Source: Brachionus plicatilis
Taxonomy: Eukaryota > Rotifera > Eurotatoria > Ploima > Brachionidae
Direction: 5' to 3'
Length of the DNA stretch: 64,000 bases
NCBI GenBank assembly: GCA_010279815.1
Contig: QEOQ01000688.1
Span: 680,546-744,545, forward strand
Every line of letters starts with the position of its first letter. Position 1 is the stretch's first letter. The notes under the pieces were generated by a model. That model did no database searches. It saw only the letters and a list, made by a program, of their open reading frames with translations, and was not told where the DNA came from. This document shows, in pieces, positions 57,654 through 64,000 of this stretch. The position numbers and the translations under genes were made by a program.

Positions 57654-58208
57654 GGCAAATCGAAGTTCATGATCAAATTTAAATTTCAAAATAAAATTTT
57701 AAGTTTTAGATTTAAAAAAGGTATTTTAGTCAGTTTTTTAAGAATTTTATAGAATTTTATTTTGTCTTTCAAGTTTTCAAATAAAGATTTAAGAAGAATC
57801 AATTAGAAAAAAAAATGATCTTTTTAATTTAAAAAATTAAACATTTGATTTTTAATTTAAAAGAAAATAAATAAAGCTTGTTTCATAGTTTTATTTGGAT
57901 TTGAGTTTATAAGGTTTTGAACAGAGTTGTTTAAAAGTCCCAAAAAAAAGTCCAAGTCCAGAGTTTTTTTTTAAATTTGCTAGATAAGGCTTCATATCAA
58001 AAAATTTATATACACTTGGGTTGTCTAATGCAATTGATTTTGGCTTAATTTTCTTCTTCAGTATTCAAAATTTTAAAGCCTCGACTTGGACTTTTGAAAG
58101 AAAATTAAAAAAAAGAAGTCTGGACTTGGACTTAACTTGAGACTTGTGACTTTTAAACAACTCTGGTTTTGAATATGTGATAATGATCATGATGAACTTT
58201 AATTTGTC
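57654..58208. mobile_element. MULE-type MITE, family B, copy 2, split by a hAT MITE
   Basis: The left end GGCAAATCGAAGTTCATGAT and the mirrored right end ATCATGATGAACTTTAATTTGTC match the 60460 copy; AAGAAGAATCAATTAGAAAA also recurs. The putative 9-bp TSD agrees in 7 of 9 (TTAAATTAC, ATAAAATAC). The hAT MITE 57922-58165 sits inside it. Confidence 0.75.
57922..58165. mobile_element. hAT-type MITE, family A, copy 4, nested in family B
   Basis: 244 bp with terminal repeats CAGAGTTGTTTAAAAGTC and a perfect 8-bp TSD GTTTTGAA (57914-57921 and 58166-58173). The interior is in the opposite orientation to the 56700 copy. This copy fixes the family as hAT-like. Confidence 0.95.
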
Positions 58209-60378
58209 ATAAAATACAAGAATTTTACTTATAGAAATATTTATAGTCAATTTTATAGTTTATCATTAAATTTTAATTTATATTCAAAAAAAAACACATT
58301 TTTCTTAGATGGTTTAATTTTTAAAATTCAAACAGCCAAATAAGGCTCATTAGATTAAGAACTGTGCTTGACTTTTTAAAAAGAAATTAAGACACCAAAT
58401 TTTAAACACAAAAATAGAATTGAACAAAACATCCTGTTACAATTTTTAATTTAAAAAAATTCTTTTAAATTTAACCATCAATATTACTGAAAAAAAAATG
58501 CTCAAGTTGTCTGACTTTGAGACATTTTCTAAGACTTCTAGTCAAAGTCATTATTTTATAAAAGTCAAAATGCCACTAAGACTCAAAATTTAAGTTGTGG
58601 CTTTTTGCTACTCTGATTAGCTTTTTAAAATTAATTAAAAAGAATTTATTGGATTAGCTAGACTTAATTCTCTAATAAAAAATTCTAATAATTTAGGAGA
58701 TTTATATGGATCTTTTAAAATCATTTTTTATTGAAATTGAAAATTTAGTCGCTTAACTATTTTGGATGTATGCTAACTTATTTGGGATATATTTTACTCT
58801 AGTTGAAATTTCGATCATATATAAAAACTAATTATGAAGAAAATTAATATCAGTGATTTTTTATTCTTGCCTAAAATTTTAAAACTTCAAAATTAGTGTA
58901 TTGTCTTCTAGATTTATCATCATTAATTTAAAATTTACAACAGCTGTTATATAAATGTTATTAGAACAATAAACAATTTTTTTTTTCAATTTCTAAATAT
59001 TTTTAAGCTAAACGGAAAGCTAAAATTTAAGATTTTGTCTACTTTGTAACTAAATGGTCATCAATTATAAATTAAATAATTTTTTAATTATATATGATAA
59101 ATTTGTTCTCACTACAATGTAATAATTATAATCAAAATTAGAGTGAAAATAAGTTGCGTGATCAGTAATTGAGATAAAAGAGCAAAAAAAAAATTTTAAA
59201 CTTGTTAATCGTGATGAACCTTTTTTAAAATGTGATTTTAACCCTCTTTTTTTTTTAATTTACTTTAATATTTCCAAGACTTATTTTTACCTTCTTTTTA
59301 TCATAAAAAACTTTTTTTTATTGTTTGAATGATTGATTCCTAGAAAGATTAATCAAAAAAAATAAAATATTAAAAATTTTCAGAAGAATACTATCTAGGT
59401 TTTGCAAAAATTTAAAGCTAAAAGTTAATTTTTTTAAATTCTAACACTGGAGACTAATATAGTTTCAGGGTTGTACCTTGTCATTTGGTCTTTTTTCCAG
59501 TACAGCGATCCAAGAATGAGCGAATTTTTACAAAGACTTATCATATGATTTACTGTAACCAACAGGTTAATATCTATAAAACATTTTAGATCTGGAACAG
59601 ACCTTAAAACTTTGCAATGTTACGGTATAGAATATTATGTATATAGCAATTGACGGAAAAAAGGATACCTTAATTTTTCTAAGAATCAATTTTTTTCCAT
59701 TTATAATCTTTTCATAAAGCATTAGGAACATATATTGACGAAAAAATTATTTATTTATTAAAATTATTTATTTGTGACATCTCTAATCGATAAATTTTAT
59801 TTTCAAATTTTTTTGTTTCTTGTTTTTCTGATCAATGGTCCGTGAATTAATTTTTTTAATCAAAAAAATAGGAAATTTTAAAAAATTTAATTTAGTTGGT
59901 AATTTTTCATTTAAATCTTTACTGACTAAGTTATTGACAATTTTAATGACAAATATGGTAAAGAACCAATTTTTAAAATGAAAGGCTACAAATACAATTT
60001 TTGTTAGCATCTTTTGGTATCCTTAGTCTTAAAAAAATATTTTTCGTCTAATATAATAAAAGAGCCGAAGACTGTGGAACCTTGTTTTTTTTTGATTCGG
60101 CGTGTGTAATTTTTAATAAATCTAATTTCTGACTTTATCTCTAATTTTAATTAATAATTTTATTTTTATAAATAACACGTTAAAAATTCTTATTCTATTT
60201 AATGAGATTAATTGACACCAAATTTTCAGATTAAGATCAATTTTCTTTGTAAAAAAAATTTAAAAGAAAAAAAATAACAAGACCAATTGCTATCTTATGT
60301 CTATTTTAATTTTCTTTTATATTATATTTTAATTTTTTTAATCTTATTTTTTCTTTACATTTTTATTTTATTTTTTTT

Positions 60379-60420
60379 TAATCTGAAGGATCTTTAGCTC
60401 GGCACAGATAAAACAAGTAA
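60379..60420 (-). mobile_element. LINE 3'-end scrap
   Basis: Contains AATCTGAAGGATCTTTAGCT then CGGCACAGATAAA, matching AATCTGAAGGAGCTTTAGCT then CGGTACA at 41787-41813. On the minus strand it precedes an A-rich tail, as a LINE 3' terminus should. Confidence 0.6.
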
Positions 60421-60459
60421 ATAAATAATTTTAATGCATTCTAAGCAATGGTCTTTTTC

Positions 60460-60960
60460 GGCAAATTGAAGTTCATGATCAAATGTAAATTTCAAATCAA
60501 AATTTTTAGTTTTTGATTTAAATAAAAAGGTATTTTTTATCAACTTTTTAATAATAAATGACTATACTTTATTAAACATTATTTGTTTAATCTATAATAA
60601 GATAGAAAATTATGTGAATTTTTTTCTGAAGTAAATAAAATTCTTAATCAATATTTTGAAATTTTGCAATACAAAATTTAACTTTGTTTCGTCGTCACAT
60701 TTTTTAATTAATATAAAAATATCATTTGGATACCTTAATTTCGATTTTAAATATGTCTTTAAACTTTTCAAATAAAGATTTTAGAAGAATCAATTAAAGG
60801 TCAATTAGAAAAAAAATATTTGTTTTCTTTTAATTAAAATAATAAACATTTTATGTTTAATCTAAAAAACAAATAAAAAAATCTAGTTTCATCATTTTTA
60901 TTAAAATTTTAATTAATTAAATTTTGATCATTTGATAATGATCATGAACTTCAAGTTGCC
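60460..60960. mobile_element. MULE-type MITE, family B, copy 3
   Basis: 501 bp with inverted ends GGCAA(A/C)TTGAAGTTCATGATCA and a perfect 9-bp TSD GTCTTTTTC (60451-60459 and 60961-60969). This is the best-preserved copy and ties the family to 9-bp-TSD (Mutator-like) transposition. No coding capacity. Confidence 0.88.
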
Positions 60961-62105
60961 GTCTTTTTCTCCTATTTGGCTACAATTTTTGATCAAAAAA
61001 AAAAATATACCAAAATTAGTAAAATGTGAAATTTTAATTTGATTCTATAAATCATTTAAAAAATTTAAATGTCTGACAAAAATCATGGATAGACAATGAG
61101 ATTAAGATAATAAAAACACATTTTCTTTTTTGTATTTTCTGCACTTTTTGGTTGATTTAATGATTATATTAATAAAAAATGAACGGAGTCCGCATTAGGG
61201 TTTAGGGATTCGGGTATGTTGTAGTTTAGAGAACTATTAGTTAAAGTAAAAATTAATAATTAAACTATTAATTGATTAAAATCTTTATTTTAATAATCAA
61301 AAAGTAAAGAAAGAACTAAAAGGAACAGAAAAAATAGTCCTTTTTTCAGCCACATGATTTAAATTGTAGTAAAAAACTTAAAAATTTAAGTTGTATAATT
61401 ATTGAAGAAAATTAAATCAAACATAAAAATTTATAGAATGCGGATAAGTTGTTGATAATTTATGACACAATAGACAATAAAATCCAAATAAAATTTGTTG
61501 GGAAAATTACAAAAAATAAATTTTTTTCTGAATTTTTAGTGATGTAAGCGGAAATTTAGCTACAAAAAAATGAATTGCCTTTTGATTCTAGATGGTCGAA
61601 AATTTTAATTTGTTTAAATCAAAATAAGCAAACAAATTATTTTTGTTTGAATTTATTTTCTAAATAGTTGTTGATTGATAATATTTGTTAAAGCGGATAA
61701 AATTAATAATTTTTTATCTAGCAAAAAAATTTGCATTTAATTTAAAAAAGAAGAAAAAAAGGGCCAAGTGTATTAAAGGAAAGAAAGCAGCGGAATATTT
61801 GTCTTGTTTATATCAAAATCAATCAATAAAATAGCGACATGACGAGCTATCTATCCGAAAAGATATTAATCATTGGAAATTTTTGCAAAATAAACTATCA
61901 AAATAAGAATTTAATTATTTCTATTAAAATTCAAAATTAATGCCTTTTGTATTTGTCTCTGTATTCTATCTCCTAATTTGTTTTATATTGATTTTTCCCC
62001 AATCTAGACTAGATCTTTTCTTTTTTTTTCTACACCAAAATTTACGCCAAAATTCAATTAAACAGATAGATGTAAATTTTGCCCATATAAAAAACAGTGT
62101 TCAAA

Positions 62106-63188
62106 ATGTCATCATATCACATTGTGAATGCGATATGGGTCGGCATATTCCCAATGCTCGCTGTCATGATACTAATCGGAATTTTGTTCTATTTTCTCTG
62201 CTGTCTGAACCAAATAAAAAATCGAATAGTTCATAACAGGAAGCGGCGAGCGCTAAAGCGATCTCGACTCAATTCCGTGGACAAAAGGGTCCACGATTCT
62301 CTGGATGACCAGGACTACAGCAGCCCAAAGCCGGACCGGTCCAAGCTTTTTCTGGACCTGAAAAAAGACCACTCTCAGGAAAAAAAAATCAACCGCAAGT
62401 CTGGCTCTGCCGGCGACTTGTACATGGCACAGCCCGATACTCCAGTCGATTGTTTGGTGGTGCAAGAGCTGAGCGAATCTCCAAAGAGCCTTTATTCACG
62501 AATGCAAAGTCTTACCAATCTAAAAAATGTGAACAAGCCAGATAATCAAATTCCCAGTGTGGACATGCAAAATGAGAATGACTCAAGTGCCAATAGTTGG
62601 CATGATAATTCGTTCAACGACTATGACAATGAGTCTTCTAGTTCTAGTTTTTCCAAGAGCCACGAGCACAGAAAACACTTCAGGGACAAGATAAAGAAGA
62701 AGAAAGAAACAAAAAAGTCCAAATCATCGAACCAACTTAGATTAGTTAACTTTAAGAAAAAGTCTGGCGATTACCACAAAAATAATCGTCTGTCCAGTGA
62801 CATTGATTATGGAGATGAGCTTTTTAATGATGACGATTCGCTTTCGTCCACTGGATTCAGCGGCTCGCAGACAAAAAGTGTGCTAATGCTGTTCAAATAT
62901 GACACTCGGCTTCCGGGTGTGAGAGAAAGTGAGACTGGAGCTAGTCTCAGTTTTAAAGACACAAAAAGGAAGCTGATTCAAAATTCGATCACTCTTAATT
63001 CGCTGAACCGGTCCAGAGCTGTCAATTTGAATTCTATTCCAAAAACTAAGAGTGCCGGCTTTGAAAATAGTAAAATAGCAGACTCGTCTTCTTTGTCTGA
63101 TATGGATCCCGATGACAGTCTACTTAGAGACATACTCATTAAGACACCTAAATTATCCGCTAAAAAAAATGTAAATTTTGTAAATTAA
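62106..63188 (+). CDS. single-pass membrane protein with long charged Ser-rich tail, unrecognised
   Basis: 360 aa. A short N-terminus (MSSYH) is followed by a hydrophobic segment at about residues 7-35 (IWVGIFPMLAVMILIGILFY then FLCCL) and at once by a strongly basic stretch (HNRKRRALKRSR). By the positive-inside rule this predicts N-out, C-in, a type III anchor (inference). The tail has acidic/Ser clusters, a Lys-rich block (KIKKKKETKKSKSS) and ends near DMDPDDSLLRDILIKTP. I recognise no family. An in-frame TAA at 62088 makes 62106 the first ATG on unspliced RNA. The CAG at 62095-62097 could instead be a splice acceptor, so upstream exons are possible. Codon composition and frame length support a real gene. 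A poly(A) signal follows the stop closely. Confidence 0.8.
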   Translation: MSSYHIVNAIWVGIFPMLAVMILIGILFYFLCCLNQIKNRIVHNRKRRALKRSRLNSVDKRVHDSLDDQDYSSPKPDRSKLFLDLKKDHSQEKKINRKSGSAGDLYMAQPDTPVDCLVVQELSESPKSLYSRMQSLTNLKNVNKPDNQIPSVDMQNENDSSANSWHDNSFNDYDNESSSSSFSKSHEHRKHFRDKIKKKKETKKSKSSNQLRLVNFKKKSGDYHKNNRLSSDIDYGDELFNDDDSLSSTGFSGSQTKSVLMLFKYDTRLPGVRESETGASLSFKDTKRKLIQNSITLNSLNRSRAVNLNSIPKTKSAGFENSKIADSSSLSDMDPDDSLLRDILIKTPKLSAKKNVNFVN

Positions 63189-63204
63189 TTGTTACAATTT
63201 ATTA

Positions 63205-63210
63205 AATAAA
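63205..63210 (+). promoter_or_regulatory. poly(A) signal AATAAA
   Basis: Seventeen bp after the stop codon of the 62106 gene, followed by T-rich sequence. This implies a very short 3' UTR. Confidence 0.55.
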
Positions 63211-63300
63211 TAATTTTATTCTTTTAATTCTATTATTTGTGTTTGATTTAAAGCTAAATTTTTAAAATTGTCCATGAATAGATAGAATTTTAAAAATGTT

Positions 63301-63654
63301 AAAATTTTGGGCAATGTGAAATTTTAGTACAAAAAGTAAAAGCTTTATAATTTTTTTTCTGATTGTGCAAAAATGGTTCAGCAAAAAGTACAATATTGTA
63401 CAAATTTGTACAAAAGAATTCCAAGCTCTGCAAAAACTCTGCAATTTTCTGTAAAATGCACACCATCAAAAAATCCTTGATTAAACTATGCAATAAATTG
63501 CAGAGTTTTTGCAGAGCTTGGAATTCTTTTGTACAAATTTGTACAATATTGTTCTTTTTGCAGAACCATTTTTGCACAATTAGAAAAGAAATTATAAAGT
63601 TTTTACTTTTTGTACTGTAATTTTTGTACTTAAATTTCACATTGCCAAAATTTT
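63301..63654. mobile_element. palindromic foldback element, family C, copy 2
   Basis: 354 bp. The left end AAAATTTTGGGCAATGTGAA is mirrored at the right (CACATTGCCAAAATTTT), and the whole length is an almost continuous inverted repeat (AGCTCTGCAAAAACTCTGCA against TGCAGAGTTTTTGCAGAGCT). The open frames predicted on both strands are by-products of the palindrome. Confidence 0.9.
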
Positions 63655-64000
63655 GTGACATAAAATTAAGAAACTTGACCAGTAATCGGAGGTATATTAA
63701 AACATAGACAAAAAAAATAAAGAATTTCCAAAAAAAGAATAATGTGGTATAATCAAAATATAGAAAAAATAAATAATTTAAGAAATGTAGAAAAAATACA
63801 TTTTTTTGTTAAAGCAAACGCATCTTTATTTTTAACAAAAAACTTTTTTTCAAGAATTGATTAAAAACAATAAAAATATTAAGCTTAATTAGAAAATAAT
63901 CAAAAGATCAATAAAAATTGTTTCACAATACGAATCAAATACAATTGAATTGCATATTAATGGTATAACATGTTTATTTTTTGATAATTAATTAATTATA

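Larger units (their letters stand above)
58174..62105. other. AT-rich region without recognised genes
   Basis: Contains the end of family B copy 2, a LINE 3'-end scrap (60379-60420) and family B copy 3 (60460-60960). The remainder shows no recognised gene. A possible splice acceptor for the downstream gene lies at 62096-62097. Confidence 0.6.
63189..64000. other. 3' flank of the last gene
   Basis: Contains the poly(A) signal and the family C foldback (63301-63654). After 63660 only AT-rich sequence is seen. Confidence 0.6.

Noticed and set aside
61190..61218. TTAGGG-like pair in AGGGTTTAGGGATTCGGG
   Set aside because: Only two imperfect units, so not a telomere repeat. A similar CCCTAAACC occurs at 18857, probably a small repeat motif.
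62085..62092. TATAAA-like sequence before the 62106 gene
   Set aside because: Only about 15-20 bp before the ATG, too close for a core promoter of this start codon, and common by chance in AT-rich DNA.
61940..62236. 98-codon frame overlapping the start of the 62106 gene
   Set aside because: A different frame with Phe-rich, then ordinary antisense-like sequence. The 62106 frame is far longer and has a membrane segment.
63299..63661. Overlapping 85-120-codon frames on both strands, and 50899-51132
   Set aside because: Produced by palindromic foldback repeats; both strands read the same peptide fragments.

Overview
The window looks like nuclear DNA from an invertebrate animal. It is very AT-rich, it has spliced genes with GT-AG introns up to about 10 kb, and it carries eukaryotic tRNA-Ser genes with pol III boxes and T-run terminators. 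LINE, hAT and Mutator-like (MULE) elements are common. The sequence does not fix the species. An extremely AT-rich protostome such as a monogonont rotifer would fit, but that is a guess.

Main gene. Positions 6291-45906 on the + strand hold one large gene that I reconstructed as 11 coding exons with consistent phases (6171 nt, 2056 aa). The domain order is PDZ (exons 1-5), a long Ser/Asn-rich linker (exons 5-8), PH then RhoGAP (exon 9, finished in exon 10), and a basic Ser-rich tail (exon 11). This order is that of the ARHGAP21/ARHGAP23 family (Drosophila RhoGAP19D, C. elegans PAC-1), GTPase-activating proteins for Cdc42/Rho linked to cell contacts and polarity. A poly(A) signal lies at 46369. 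Three nearly identical antisense tRNA-Ser(CGA) genes sit at the 5' end and in intron 4.

Mobile DNA. The introns and 3' flank hold nested transposons that can be delimited by target-site duplications (TSDs). Intron 10 has a 3.9-kb MULE (40778-44704, 9-bp TSD). Inside it is a broken LINE, and inside the LINE is a 1.05-kb element with its own 9-bp TSD and an intact FLYWCH-finger ORF. Just past the poly(A) signal is a second MULE (46426-50151, 9-bp TSD) with transposase remnants (SWIM-like finger, AT-hooks). An hAT derivative (46445-47390, perfect 8-bp TSD), a LINE scrap, a foldback element and a TCTCGAA-rich MITE have landed in it. Another hAT remnant with a BED finger lies in intron 5 (14056-14945). 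At least four copies of an hAT-type MITE, three of a MULE-type MITE and two of a palindromic foldback family are scattered through the rest.

Last region. After about 12 kb without a recognised gene, 62106-63188 (+) encodes a 360-aa protein with one N-terminal membrane segment and a long charged, Ser-rich tail, which I do not recognise. The window ends with a palindromic element. Exon 9 is a GC-rich island bounded on both sides by AT-rich tandem arrays. I found no operon, CRISPR or prokaryotic feature, and nothing I would call a new biological system. The most unusual material is the nested transposon record and the small FLYWCH ORF.
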